Below, piece by piece: positions 40,379-51,505 of a stretch of 64,000 nt of DNA. The position numbers were made by a program, and so were the translations under genes. This DNA is from Owenia fusiformis (taxonomy: Eukaryota > Annelida > Polychaeta > Sabellida > Oweniidae). Position 1 is the stretch's first letter. Every line of letters begins with the position of its first letter. Below the pieces are notes generated by a model. It saw nothing but the letters and a program-made list of their open reading frames with translations. It did not search any database and was not told the DNA's origin. Location of the stretch: the NCBI GenBank assembly GCA_903813345.2, contig CAIIXF020000169.1:1-64000 (forward strand), written 5' to 3'.

Positions 40379-40700
40379 GAAATTATACTATTAATTGGTG
40401 TTGCTGCATCATTGCTCAAATCTAGAGGGGTGTTGTTGCATCTTCGGTTCGGTGTTGTTGCATCAATAGTGAGGAACTAAAACCGTGAACTTATTGCTTC
40501 TTGGTGATGGTACATGTATACTAATGACAGTTTCTTTAAATATAGATCGTGCGCTAACTGCATGTGTATGGTTATTGAGCAACTCGTCCTAGAAATGGGT
40601 TTAATTGGGGAAACAAAATATCGTACGAAAATCTATCACCGGAAGTCTGGCCATCTTGATGCAACAACACGGTGTTGTTGCATCACGATACTCCCCAGTG
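40379..40700 (-). repeat. Right terminal inverted repeat of element E
   Basis: Reverse complement of the left terminus with modest divergence. The palindrome lies at 40658-40684. The subterminal motif (as GGTGTTGTTGCATC) occurs at 40429-40442 and 40451-40464, with a variant at 40397-40410. Short plus- and minus-strand frames here are artefacts of the repeat. Confidence 0.85.
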
Positions 40701-40706
40701 ATGAAT

Positions 40707-41182
40707 GATGGCTTTTAGTGAGGAACCAAATGATTCTCTGAAAAGATAATGAAATCCTGTTATCATCGTATGATAACGGAGAGAATTAAAAAAAACTGGA
40801 AGAATTATAATTGACTATCAAGTAATTTTCGTTTCAATAATCACATTTAGAGAATCTCACTTAGGCATTTCGCTCATTGTCGTCGTATCAATAACACTAA
40901 AAGAAGCTAAAGAATCGTCGCGAATAATAGTGGCAAGTCTGTCGTCCTCGTATGAATAACCATAATGCGACAAACCCAAAAATAACCGGGAATGAAATGA
41001 CGCAATGTATGAAAATATATTACTAGAGGCAATTGAAAGCAGAATATGCTAGATCGTAAAATGTTATAAAATGTGTGAAATTGGACATGGTACAGATTAC
41101 TTTCATTCTTATAACACGAGCATCGCTACATACTTCCACTCTCAGTTGCACAAACAGCATTCGATGCAATTTCACATTTGAG
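40707..41182. other. Non-coding stretch between elements
   Basis: AT-rich, with no gene, repeat or RNA that I can support. Confidence 0.4.
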
Positions 41183-41357
41183 TAGCATTCGGAAATTCAA
41201 CTGCCAGCTGGCGGTTGCCGAATTAACAAACTGTTTACGGGAACTCATTTCAATACAAATAGTTCATGCCACTGTTCTATTTATATTTAAATGAGTTGGG
41301 GATAAAATGTAAATTCAACCGTCAGCCGCCAGACGGCAATTGAATTCGCAAATGCTA
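41183..41357. mobile_element. Palindromic MITE family F, copy 1
   Basis: A 175-bp near-palindrome. The left arm TAGCATTCGGAAATTCAACT... pairs with the right arm read inward, TAGCATTTGCGAATTCAATT. Both continue through a (C/T)TGGCGG core. The inner region also pairs (GAACTCATTT with AAATGAGTT). TA at each end may be the target duplication. A related copy lies at 55625-55728. Non-coding. Confidence 0.75.
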
Positions 41358-41629
41358 ACATGGCGGTGGGTTCATTAGCAGAAAAAGAACAATAGCTCAT
41401 TGGTAAATGAAAGTATTTCATTAAAACAAAACAAACACACATCGGTAACTTATTAGATCATCATATGTGAATACTACTACTAGCCTACTACTATTATTCA
41501 ACACGTTGCATTAACGTATAATTCACGTAGCAAAATGTTGACATTAGATAATGGCGTATCAATATTAATGAACTCGTGACAAAATAGTAGATTTGCTTTG
41601 AAACAATCGTTTGTACGATGCAGATTGCA

Positions 41630-43327
41630 CTAATGACTGTCACTTGCACCAGTCGAACTAGTGTCTGTGTATGGAAGAATTCGCACTGCATCAGCTGCAT
41701 CCATGCATCACATTTGTGGGGTTTTGTGAGGTAGCCTTTGGTGGTGCCTAGCTAAGCCCAAGAACCACAAAACAGAAGCCACATGTGCGCAACAACCAAT
41801 TGTCCGTTGTCCTGCTTTACACCCACAATACCAACCCTGTATTGGTTCTTCCCCCTGCCCATACTGGATCCAAAGGTAATACTCCTTTGCCCCTATAAAC
41901 CTACTTTTGATGCGAACACGGATTGGGTCTTCGGCATCAAAATACACATGCAGCTTGTATATCCGTCAAATTCAGGATCAGCTGCGTCCACACTCTGCCA
42001 TCCAACCCTCTTTCGCAAACCTTGCACTCGCTCATACAACTCACTTGTACCATCTCTCACTCTTAGCATCATCATTCTCACAGCATTCACATCATCTGGG
42101 TCATTGGTAGCAAGGGGAGGCCGAAAAGCATTTAAACATGCTGTCACTATTTTGACAATTTTTCCAAGTTTGGGGAAATGACTATGGTCAATGCAGTCTT
42201 GTAGCATTTTCCATTTTTTAACCGACCGTATTTGCTCTCAACAACCCACCTGAGTTTTGTACACATTCTGCTTTCATTTGCCTCTTTACACGTGTGCTGT
42301 TTTTGGTCTTTGGGAAGATAGTGTGGCATCTTGGTATCATATCCTCTGTATTCAAGTGATTCCACGACATCGCGAAACCCTCGATCGACAATACAGATAT
42401 CAAGGGGCTCCATCCAAGCTACCAGACTATTGAATGGATCCTTATCTCCCTGATTGAGGATATGGAGAGTAATGCTGGCATCGTTATTTTTACCATCGGC
42501 ATAATAAGGGCCGACTGTATCCATAACGTAGCCGTCGGGCAAACACATTGACATAAACTTAAAAAGTTGTCTTTTTTTCTGACCACTGTACATTTTTTTG
42601 GCAATGTGATAGTTTTCACACTTTTGGCAATAAAAATATATACCATCTAAAATTAACGCTATTGAATCATTTCCGAAAAAAGTTGTGCCAAAGTCTGTCA
42701 TATGGATTTTGGCGCCATTCCTTGAACGATGGTTAAACCCAAGGAAGTTAGGTACAAAGTATTTGAAAAGGACATCCATTACTGAATTTTCTGTTCTGCT
42801 TAGCACCTTCTCGGTAATGTTAAATAAAGTTGCAATATGGGGGTAGGGGTCGTTACTTTTCACCTTCATCCAGAATATTAACAAAGCGTTCATTTTGGAA
42901 CGTTTTTTTGTGTTCCTAACATGTGGTAGGTATTTGGACATGATGGACAGGGTGACCTTGTCAAAACCCGTCTGTATAAGACAAGTGTTGTCAGACATTC
43001 TAGGGAAGTTAAACGGGGCTCTGTTACCTAGCAATGTCATATAACAACGCCACACAACTCATTGATTATCGGGGTTGCCCTGCTTTGAGGAAGAACTTCA
43101 ATTCCACCTGTGGCAAAATTGAAGTGTTTCATTGGAACAGTGTCATGCTTAAGGTCCCCATTATTTAAAAGGTGTGACTGGCAAATCTTGACACGTGGGT
43201 CCAGTATGATATGATGAAGTCGTGCCATGTTCAATTGGACCTCACACGCCAGTTTGACCATTGGATCCCCCGTTCGTCTGGTCCCTCCACATATGCCGCA
43301 CCTCGGCCCAAGATACTCGGGTCCAAT
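41630..43327 (-). pseudogene. DDE_Tnp_4-type transposase with SWIM zinc finger, frameshifted
   Basis: The coding sequence reads from 43327 to 41630 across several frames. The N-terminal part (43327-43037) has CGICGG and CQSH, a likely C2CH zinc finger. The core (43055-42147) is a DDE_Tnp_4 catalytic domain. Its acidic residues are all present in LILDGIYFY (D137), CIVDRGFRD (D224) and RWVVESKYGRLK (E273), along with YYADGKNNDAS. The tail (41947-41708) has a SWIM finger, WYCGCKAGQRTIGCCAH (CxC...CxH). The family cuts and pastes ISL2EU/Harbinger-like DNA transposons; the SWIM finger presumably binds DNA. Frame breaks lie near 43045, in the A6 run at 42212-42222, near 41952 and near 41710-41700. 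TTCCAG just upstream of 43327 could be a splice acceptor. A microsatellite abuts the 5' side. I infer a dead copy; a single sequencing indel could explain one break, but not all. Confidence 0.85.
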
Positions 43328-43354
43328 CTGGAAGATATAATGAGTAATATTTCT

Positions 43355-43915
43355 ATTTTCTGTGTATATGAGAGTGTTTGTTTGCGTTTCTGTGTATGTG
43401 TGAGAGTATGTGTGAGAGTCTGTGTGAGTATTTATGTGAGTGTCTGTGTGAGTGTCTATGTGAGTGTATGTGTGTCTATGTGCATTTATGTGTATGTGTG
43501 ACTGTCTGTGCGAGTGTCTATGTGCGTTTCTGTGTCCGTGTGTGTATGTATGAGTGTCTGTAAGAGTGTATGTGTGCGTTTCTGTGTGTGCGTGTGTGTG
43601 TATGTATGAGTGTCTGTAAGAGAGTATGTGTGCGTTTTTGTGTATGTGTGAGTGTCTGTGTGACTATCTGTGTGAGTGTTTGTGTGAGTATCTGTGTGAA
43701 TGTCAGTGTGAGTGTCTGTGCGAGTGTCTAAGTGAGTCTCTGAGTAGAAGTGCCCATGCGAGTATCTGTGTGCGTTTCTGTGTGCGTGTGTGTATGTATG
43801 AGTGTCTGTAAGAGTGAGTATGTGCGTTTCTGTGTATGTGTGAGTGTCTGTGTGATTATCTATGTGAGTATTTGTGTGAATGTCTGTGCGAGTGTCTGTG
43901 CGATAGTCTGTATCT
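43355..43915 (+). repeat. (TG)n-rich microsatellite/minisatellite
   Basis: Imperfect GTGTGAGTGTCTGTG repeats, with a longer local pattern (GTATGTATGAGTGTCTGTAAGAG at about 43543, 43601 and 43787). The cysteine/valine-rich frames on the plus strand are translations of the repeat, not genes. Confidence 0.95.
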
Positions 43916-44807
43916 TAAAAAAATTAATGCAAAACTTAACTTTTAACATAATCCAATAGTGCTTCGCAGTATCGTAACATAAACATTGAAAACGATTGGG
44001 TGTGAAAGTCAAGTTGAATAAAAACAGCGTACTAAATATGGCTGTATTATTTGCGGTTGAAGAGACAATGATGAGTATTATATAAACTGGGTAAAAGCAA
44101 GATATTGATAAAACTGAATTCCCGCGGTTGTGGCAGAAAATAGCAGAGAAAGAATAAATCATACAATATTATATATAGTTAAGATTTTAACATTGCCATT
44201 GTTGTGCAAGAATTTATCTTGCAATTAGGGCGGTCTCCGCCAAACTTTCTGTGCAACATTATCTCCATTTCTTTGCGGTAAGTTCAGGTTAATCAGTGTT
44301 ATTCTGTAGTAATATAAAAACAGAATGCTACGGATCACTTGGATAGGTTGTGATGTAGCAGTTTTGAATGCCGATATTCCAATCACCTTTGGATGAACCC
44401 AGGTGTCCTCTTTTTGTACTACTTCCCGAATAAAAGGATTTGGATAAATGGATTGATGCATAGACTGACGCTTTTTTGGATAGAATAATTAGGTCCACAT
44501 TTCGATTTATATTTATTATACGAGCTTAAGCACATGGATTGATTGGATTCCTATCTAATGAAAATATTTGTAATTGTGGAATCTTCTGTTCTGTGTCATA
44601 AGTTAATATATTTATGTACAATCAGTTCTCAGTTCAAAATACGAAAACATGGACTTGGCGTTGAATGTGTCATATTAAAGTATTATATCACAAATCGTTA
44701 ATCTAATTCGGATCTAATTAATCCCCTTTTGGGGATTATGTATTCTCACAGATTTGGGGTTACTTTGACTCACCGTGTGTGGTTCATCCTCAACCAAGTG
44801 GTCTAGC
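43916..44807. other. AT-rich non-coding stretch
   Basis: A 78-codon minus-strand frame (44461-44225) has ordinary amino-acid composition, but no domain that I recognise and no splice context. I leave it uncalled. No other feature is visible. Confidence 0.4.
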
Positions 44808-45988
44808 GTTCCAACATTTTATAAATGGTATTTTTCATTCTTTATTTTCTACAAGTGCTAATTCCACTTAATTGTTCTACATGTTCTACATGATATATTT
44901 TGTTTATTCCTTCATTTTATAAATGTTATTTTCATTCATTATTATCTACAAATGCTAATCCCACTTAATTGTTCTACATGATATATTTTGTTTATTCCTT
45001 CATTTTATAAATGGTATTTTCCGTTCCTTATTTTTTACATGTGCTAATTCCACTCAATTGTTCTACATGAAATATTTGTTTATTCCTTCATTTTATAAAT
45101 GGTATTTTTCACTCCTTATTTTCTATAAGTGCTAATTCCACTCAACTGTTATACATGATATATTTTGTTTATTCCTTCATTTTATAAGTGGTATTTTACA
45201 TTCCTTATCTCCTACAAATGCTAATTCCACTTAAATGTTATACCTGATATGTTTTGTTTATTCCTTCATTTTATAAATGGTATTTTTCATTCCTTAGTTT
45301 CTACAAATGCTAATTCCACTCAAATGTTATACATGGCATATCTTGTTTATTCTCCCATTTTATAAATGGTATTTTTCATTCTGTATTTTCTACAAGTGCT
45401 AATTCCACTTAATTGTTCTACATGATATATTTTGTTTATTCCTTCATTTTATAAATGGTATTTTTCATTCCTTATTATCTACAAATGCTTATCCCACTTA
45501 AATGTTATATATGATATGTTTTGTTTATTTCTTCATTTTATAAATGGTATTTTTCATTCCTTATTTTCTACAAATGCTAATTCCACTCAAATGTTATACA
45601 TGATATATTTCGTTTATTCCTTCATTTTATGAATGGTATTTTTCATTCCTTATTTTCTACAAATGCTAATTCCACTTAAATGTTATACATGATATATATT
45701 TTGTCTATTCCTTCATTTTATAAATGGTATTTTTCATTCCTTATTTTCTACAAATGCTAATTCCACTCAAATGTTATACATGATATATTTCGTTTATTCC
45801 TTCATTTTATGAATGGTATTTTTCATTCCTTATTTTCTACAAATGCTAATTCCACTTAAATGTTATACATGATATATATTTTGTCTATTCCTTCATTTTA
45901 TAAATGGTATTTTTCATTTCTTATTTTCTACAAATGCTAATTCCACTCAAATGTTATACATGATATAATATTTTGTGTATTCCTTCAT
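44808..45988 (+). repeat. ~89-bp AT-rich tandem array, block 1 (about 13 copies)
   Basis: The unit contains CCTTCATTTTATAAATGGTA, TTTTTCATTCCTTATTTTCT, ACAAATGCTAATTCCACT and ATGTTATACATGATATATTT. CCTTCATTTTAT recurs at 45441, 45530, 45619, 45710, 45799 and 45890 (89-91 bp). At 45600-45960 an 89+91 pair is duplicated almost exactly as a 180-bp dimer. The plus-strand frame at 45432 is repeat-derived. Confidence 0.95.
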
Positions 45989-46016
45989 ATTAAATGCTTA
46001 TGCTAAGTCTACACAC

Positions 46017-46145
46017 CTCGAACGAGTCGTCTTGGTTACTGCCACTACTGCTGGATTCACCGAGTGCGTCCATTTCTATTGGTGGCAGCGTATTGTCATC
46101 GTTATCCCCATCACTATCACTATCAGTGATGACACCAGTGTTGAT
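46017..46145 (-). CDS. Putative internal coding exon, Asp/Ser-rich (43 codons)
   Basis: Reading the minus strand, TTTTGACAG|ATC at 46146 could be a splice acceptor and GAG|GTGTGT at 46016 a donor. Between them is 129 bp of stop-free sequence, in phase at both ends. It encodes an acidic, serine-rich stretch that begins INTGVITDSDSDGDNDDN, then PPIEMDALGESSSSGS, and ends SFE. Base composition differs sharply from the AT-rich array on both sides. The composition resembles a linker or activation-domain exon, but the protein is unknown and no other exon of the same gene can be assigned here. The 60- and 77-codon plus-strand frames over it look like its shadows. A chance open segment remains possible. 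Confidence 0.35.
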
Positions 46146-46494
46146 CTGTCAAAATTGTCAAAAATACATGATTTAATCCGCTCTCCTTATTTTATTAACA
46201 TACAATAGATGACTCTGACACCATTGATGTTACCAGTATATTATCCTTGAAAGGATTTCCTATTATCTTTTTAGGAATTGCATATCAGTATAACAAAATG
46301 TATCTCAAGACATTGAACTTGTAATGTAAATTGTGAAGCACAATCAAAACTTATAATCACATTATCTTAATTCTGAGCATACTGATTAATAGAAAATAAT
46401 TACCTATTATCTAATCTTCCTTTTAAAATACTATATAGACTACATTCTACTTTTAACAACCCTTATATTCTACTTACGCTAATCCCAGTAATTT

Positions 46495-48150
46495 GGTATT
46501 CTACATTATTTTTTAATCATTATTTTCTACGAATGCTAATTCCACTTAAATGTTATACATGATATATTTTGTTTATTCCTTCATTCACTGAATGGTATTT
46601 TTCATTCTTTATTTTCAATACGTGTTAATTCCACTCAAATGTTATACATGATATATTTTGTTTATTCCTTCATTTAATGAATGGTATTTTTCAATCCTTA
46701 TTTTCTACAAATGCTAATTTCACTCAAATGTTGTACATGATATATTTTGTTTATTCCTTCATTCTATAAATGGTATTTTTCATTCCTTATTTTCTATAAC
46801 TGCTAATTCCATTCCAATGTTATACATAATATATTTTGTTTATTCCTTCATTTTATGAATGGTGTTTTTCATTCCTTATTTTCTATAAGTGCTGATTCCA
46901 CTCAAACGTTATACATGATATATTTCGTTTATTCCTTCATTTTATAAATGGTATTTTTCAATCCTTATTTTCTACAAATGCTAATTTCAGTCAAATGTTG
47001 TACATGATTTATTTTGTTTATTCCTTCATTCTATAAATGGTATTTTTCATTCCTTATTTTCTATAACTGCTAATTCCATTCCAATGTTATACATAATATA
47101 TTTTGTTTATTCCTTCATTTTATGAATGGTATTTTTCATTCCTTATTTTCTATAAGTGCTGATTCCACTCAAATGTTATACATGATATATGTCGTTTATT
47201 CCTTCATTTTATGAATGGTATTTTTCATTCCTTATTTTATAAAAATGCTCATTCCACTGAAATGTTATACATGATATATTTTGTTTATTTATTCATTTTA
47301 TTAATGGTATTTTTCATTCCTTATTTCTACAAAAGCTAATCCGTCTTAAATGTTATACATGATATGTTTTGTTTATTCCTTCATTTTATAAATGGTATTT
47401 TTCATTCCTCATTTTCTACAAGTGCTAATTTCAATCAAATGTTATACATGATATATTTTGATTATTCCTTCATTTTATAAATGGTATTTTCATTCCTTAT
47501 TTTCTACAAATGCTAATTCCACTCAAATGTTGTACATTTTATATTTGGTTTGTTCCTTCATTTTATAAATGGTATTTCTAGTCCCTTTTTCTACAAATGC
47601 TAATTCCACTCAAATGTTTTACATGATGTATTTTGTTATTCCTTCATTTTATATATGGTATTTTTCATTCCTTTTTTACAAATGCTAATTCCACTCACAT
47701 GTTATACATGATGTATTTTGTTAATTTCTTTATTTTATAAATGGTATCTTTAATTCCCGTTTTTCTACAAACGCTTATTCCATTCAAATGATATACATTA
47801 TATTTTGTTTATTCCTCCATTTCATAAATGATAATTTTGATTCCTTATTTTCTACAAATGCTAATTCCACTCAATTGTTATACATGATGTGTTTTGTTTA
47901 TTCCGGCCTCCATTTTATAAAAGGTATTTTTCATTCCTTATTTTCTACAAATGCTAATTCCACTCAAATGTTGTACATGATTTATTTCGTTAATTCCTTC
48001 ATTTTATAAATAGTATTTTTCAATCCTTATTTTCTACAAGTGCCAATTACACTCAAATGTTATACATGATATATTTTGTTTATTCCTTCATCTTATAAAT
48101 GGTATTTTTCATTCCTTATTTTCTACAAATGCTAATTCCACTCAAATGTT
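46495..48150 (+). repeat. ~89-bp AT-rich tandem array, block 2 (about 18 copies)
   Basis: Same unit as block 1, with more divergence between copies and local dimer duplication (46720-46900 resembles 46960-47140). It decays gradually after 48150: ACAAATGCTAAT-like pieces persist to about 48740. Frames at 47788-48550 are repeat-derived. Confidence 0.93.
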
Positions 48151-48798
48151 ATGGAGGATATAAAAAATGCCAATTTCTTCTTCATTTTTTGGCTTATTTT
48201 TTCATACCCCAGTTTTTACAAATGCATTGGTATACTTTGTTCATGTCTGATTTTCAACAAATGTTGACCCTCCTTAAGCGTCCTGTCATGGTATTTTTCA
48301 TTCATTTCCTTTTACAAATGCGAATAACATCTATATGGAAAGCATGATTTACATAATTTTGGTTTTCTTCTTACTTCTAAAAAAGCTCATTTCAACTTTA
48401 TTTCATAGTATATTTAATTACTTATTTTTTACAAATGCTAATCCCCTTTTACTGCTAATTTTAATGTTTATTTCCTGTGTATTTGATGATATATATTGTC
48501 ATCTCTTATTTGCCATGAATGCTTGTTTCCCCTTCATGCCAAATTGCTAAATCTTTACTTTCTACAAATGCTAGTTCAACAAATCATAATGATACATTTT
48601 ATTTATTCCTCATTTTCTTCAAATGTTTATTCAACCTTCATGTCATGGTCTTTTTGAAGTAATAGATTTCTATAGATGTTAATTTTCACTCCTTGTCCAT
48701 GCTAATAAAATATCTCCACTCTCATGTTATGATTCTGTTTTTATCTTTGCAATTGCTTTTCATGCCAAGTCAGCATCATCAATCATATATATTTTTAC

Positions 48799-48875
48799 TT
48801 ATGCCCTGGTCACATTTGCTCTGATTTTCTCTACGGCGCCCGGCCGATTGAGTATTTTGTTCAAAATTATTTATT
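48799..48875 (+). mobile_element. MITE family A, left-half fragment
   Basis: ATGCCCTGGTCACATTTGCT followed by CTACGGCGCCCGGCCGATTG and AGTATTTTGTTCAAAAT matches the complete copy at 34405-34509 (reverse complement) and the left flank at 52563. The opposite terminus is absent. Confidence 0.75.
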
Positions 48876-50259
48876 GTTAATTAGTGATTTTTGCTCTGTA
48901 AGGCCTTCATATACACATGATCACCTGTACGAAAAAATGAGTTTTTAAAAATTACTACTCAAAAGTTATGAAGACCTAAACTTCAACCTCTGATTTCTTA
49001 ATATCAGCGAATATGCAATTGTAACAATGTGGAAATAATAGGACGAAATGTCATTGGTATGCAATATGAATATATTTATCTATATATTATTGCACAATAG
49101 TCTTTAGATTTGTTATTTCTCAGGTTAAAACGCTTGTAGTCCATGGTATGAAATCTCTAAGACGTCTAATAAAGGAGCTGGTAGCACACTTTAGCGCAGC
49201 GATATTTGACCTAACATTAACATACCTACATATGTTCCCGAATAATTGTTATTATAACCGTTTAATATACTTCCGGCTTTTAGGCTGAATTATGCCTGCC
49301 ATTAACAGAGGTCAAAAAATTACTGAAAAAATAAAATTACAATTTTCCCTATTTGGAGTACACAATGCAATGGAAAATAATACAAAATGATTTTAAATAT
49401 ATGATTTTAGATTTCTAGGCTATGAGTTTGAGGTTATTTTTCTTATCAATGCCAAAAAATTATGTAATTGGTGTATCGACGTTTTGTATTGTTTCTCAGG
49501 TATTAAAAAGATAAATGCTACAAATGAATCACTTATATTAGAATGACAAATGCTTAAATTATGCTAGTTTTTCCCAAAATGGGTCTCAATACGTTTTGAG
49601 ATACACACAATTTTGTTGAATTGGCTTGGCTCATATTTGAAAAATCAAACAAAATCTGAAAAACACACTTGCGTAATTAACAATTATTAAGCACCGACAA
49701 TATCAGTAAAATTATAGTATATTTTTACATTGTGATAGTCTATTTTTGTTCATATGCTTAGAATAACGGTCTGTGTCTTATAAAATGTATAAAAGTTAGA
49801 ATCAATTTTTTTACGTTTTTTACCCCTTGTTATGAGACATTTTTCAACCCGAAAGCCGGAAGTTTTTTCAGCAAATGTTATTTCATAATAATCAAGACAT
49901 ATACATCTTCATAAATATTGCTTCAAATGTTGCTGCGCTATAGTGTGCCACGGATCCCTCATATTCGGAAGTTATACCATAGACTATTGTATTTGACTGT
50001 AAATTCAGATTCGAACTTCTGAGAACTTGTAGAAGATTTTGAAAGATGTTCTTTTTGAAGCAAGTTGAAAAATACCTTTTTGACTTTTTTATCTTGAGAA
50101 AGTCATCGAAGGTCAATCTCAAAGCAATGACTTTGTTTCTTGCCACTTTCTTCAACGAACAATCACACCTGGCGCACTGCATTCAAGTTTCTGTCAGTGT
50201 ATATTCACCAAACCCAACGGTACAAATGATCCTCGCAAAAGCGTTGAATACCTCTACCT
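48876..50259. other. AT-rich non-coding stretch
   Basis: Overlapping opposite-strand frames at 49892-50182 (minus) and 50046-50369 (plus) exist. Neither has a convincing domain, and the minus one is preceded immediately by a stop. Otherwise nothing is visible. Confidence 0.4.
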
Positions 50260-50285
50260 CACGGTGTTATAGCAAGACGGTTACG
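50260..50285 (+). promoter_or_regulatory. 26-bp motif upstream of the plus-strand ORF
   Basis: CACGGTGTTATAGCA-A-GACGGTTACG matches the inverted motif at 51506-51531 at 25 of 26 positions. It lies 41 bp before the ATG at 50327. It may be a shared promoter element or one end of a transposon's inverted repeat. The sequence alone does not decide. Confidence 0.5.
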
Positions 50286-50326
50286 TCAAGGCAATTTGCA
50301 AAATTTTGCGGTAACGATAACAAAAA

Positions 50327-50482
50327 ATGGCGAATGGGAAAGGCAGCATGTACTCTTTCTCGCCTGTAGGCAATTCACAGATAAGATTTCCTTTTAAACT
50401 AGTTCCATTCGGTGACGTATATATGGATGGTTATAAAGACTGGGTCAAATCTGCCTCACGGTCTACAAGGAACAGAATATAA
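50327..50482 (+). CDS. Small ORF or first exon, 51 codons, unknown product
   Basis: The start has a strong animal context (ACAAAAAATGGCG). The frame begins MANGKGSMYSFSPVGN, contains PFKLVPFGDVYMDGYKDWVK and ends STRNRI before TAA. Codon use and composition look more protein-like than the surrounding DNA. There is no signal peptide, transmembrane segment or known domain. It could be a small peptide gene or a first exon, with candidate donors at C|GTCTAC near 50460 or GAC|GTATAT near 50418. The upstream 26-bp motif is shared with a minus-strand ORF at 51453. Expression is unknown. Confidence 0.3.
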   Translation: MANGKGSMYSFSPVGNSQIRFPFKLVPFGDVYMDGYKDWVKSASRSTRNRI

Positions 50483-50870
50483 GCTGTAAACCTACCGACT
50501 GAGATATCCAAGTTTATAATTTTTGGTCCATTCTCGTGTTTTCTCAGTACATGTGCCTCAGAGCCACTGAATATTAACTGTAGGTAAACTGTGTATAAAC
50601 AAGGTATAAAATGACAAATCCAGAACGGGAACGTGGTGTATATCGTAAATAATAAGGTTTCAAACGCAATGTCGTTAGACGACTACGTATGACTTCTATC
50701 GAATTCTATGGACGGTAATGTATTGTATTAGTTGTACATAAGATATTTAGCGGACGGTTACGTGCATGCACATCTGTCAAGTCAAGGTTGCTAGATCTGA
50801 TAGCCTCTATCCATGTTATTGTTATAATGGGTAAGAAATTGAATATTGAATTTTCTATATTCGTTCTCAG

Positions 50871-51045
50871 GACTCGCAAGAGACGCTCTTGTTTCAGCCT
50901 CTATAAGGCTGAAACAAAGGCTTGCTTTATTTATGAAACCGATGAAAGTGCAAAAGATAGCAATGAAGAGGCAAAAGAAGATTTAGGATCAAGTACCGAT
51001 GAAGATGACAAAATTAACAACAATGAATCGGGGTTTCATATTTGA
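50871..51045 (+). CDS. Putative terminal exon with acidic C-terminus
   Basis: A pyrimidine-rich tract ending TATTCGTTCTCAG|G precedes an open frame reading TRKRRSCFSLYKAETKACF. The frame then becomes Asp/Glu/Ser-rich (ETDESAKDSNEEAKED, SSTDEDDK) and stops after SGFHI (TGA at 51043-51045). A basic start followed by an acidic tail is common at the C-termini of nuclear proteins. The matching upstream exon is not identified; joining to the 51-codon ORF would need a weak donor. A hairpin with 9-bp arms (GTTTCAGCC at 50891-50899 with 50907-50915) sits inside the frame. Confidence 0.3.
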
Positions 51046-51390
51046 ATCAGGTTCGCGTAACCGTACATCAATTTTTTATGTTACCGCAAATTCAAAATAC
51101 ATCATTATGGCTTGAGTAGAACATATTAGGTGGTTTCCAATGCTCACTTGGCTTTGTATGATCGTATGTAGATTACATCTATATACCACAGGGTTTTTAG
51201 GCAATGTAGACCATGCCAAACAACAAAAATAAACAAATTACTAAATTTTTGTGTAGTTTTGAATTTCAAACTCGACAGTTTTTCTCTTATTTCATGTTAT
51301 CCCCGGGCATCAATTTGCAATGACTACGTTCAAAATATACATTACTGAATGTATCACCGAATGCGATGCTTACATAAATCGTTCTTCCTT

Positions 51391-51453
51391 TCATTGATAC
51401 ACAGTAGTAGAAAATAATGCAACAACCTCACTTTTCTCTTCCATCGCGGCCAT
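51391..51453 (-). CDS. Short minus-strand ORF or first exon (20 codons)
   Basis: ATAAAATGGCC is a good start context. The frame reads MAAMEEKSEVVALFSTTVYQ, then TGA. GAG|GTTGTT after the ninth codon could be a splice donor. It is too short to identify. It is notable because the motif at 51506-51531 sits 52 bp upstream, mirroring the plus-strand ORF at 50327. Confidence 0.25.
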   Translation of the reverse strand: MAAMEEKSEVVALFSTTVYQ

Positions 51454-51505
51454 TTTATTGGATAAATCAGAGAACGTAGCTGCCAAACATCGTTTTCAGA
51501 GGTGG

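Larger units (their letters stand above)
37743..40700 (+). mobile_element. 2.96-kb non-autonomous element E with ~320-bp inverted termini
   Basis: The left end CACTGGGGGGTATCGTGATG and the right end (reverse complement CACTGGGGAGTATCGTGATG) match. Homology continues through 37743-38058 and 40379-40700. The element is bounded by an exact 6-bp direct repeat ATGAAT at 37737-37742 and 40701-40706. Each terminus begins with a 27-bp near-perfect palindrome and carries three further copies of GATGCAACAACACC or close variants. No transposase frame lies inside. The 116-codon frame at 39105-39455 reads through a palindromic repeat. Superfamily is uncertain: CACTG ends recall EnSpm-type elements, but a 6-bp duplication does not fit well. 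Confidence 0.85.

Noticed and set aside
41783-42181. 132-codon plus-strand ORF
   Set aside because: Shadow of the transposase relic on the minus strand.
43211-43959. Cys/Val-rich ORFs
   Set aside because: Direct translation of the TG-rich microsatellite.
49892-50369. Overlapping 96- and 107-codon ORFs on opposite strands
   Set aside because: Neither has a domain, supporting splice sites or a good start context. The plus one runs out of frame through the 26-bp motif.
50829-50870. 42-nt intron between GG|GTAAGAAA and CTCAG|G
   Set aside because: Both sites look good, but an intron this short is improbable for this kind of genome and the frame reads through it.
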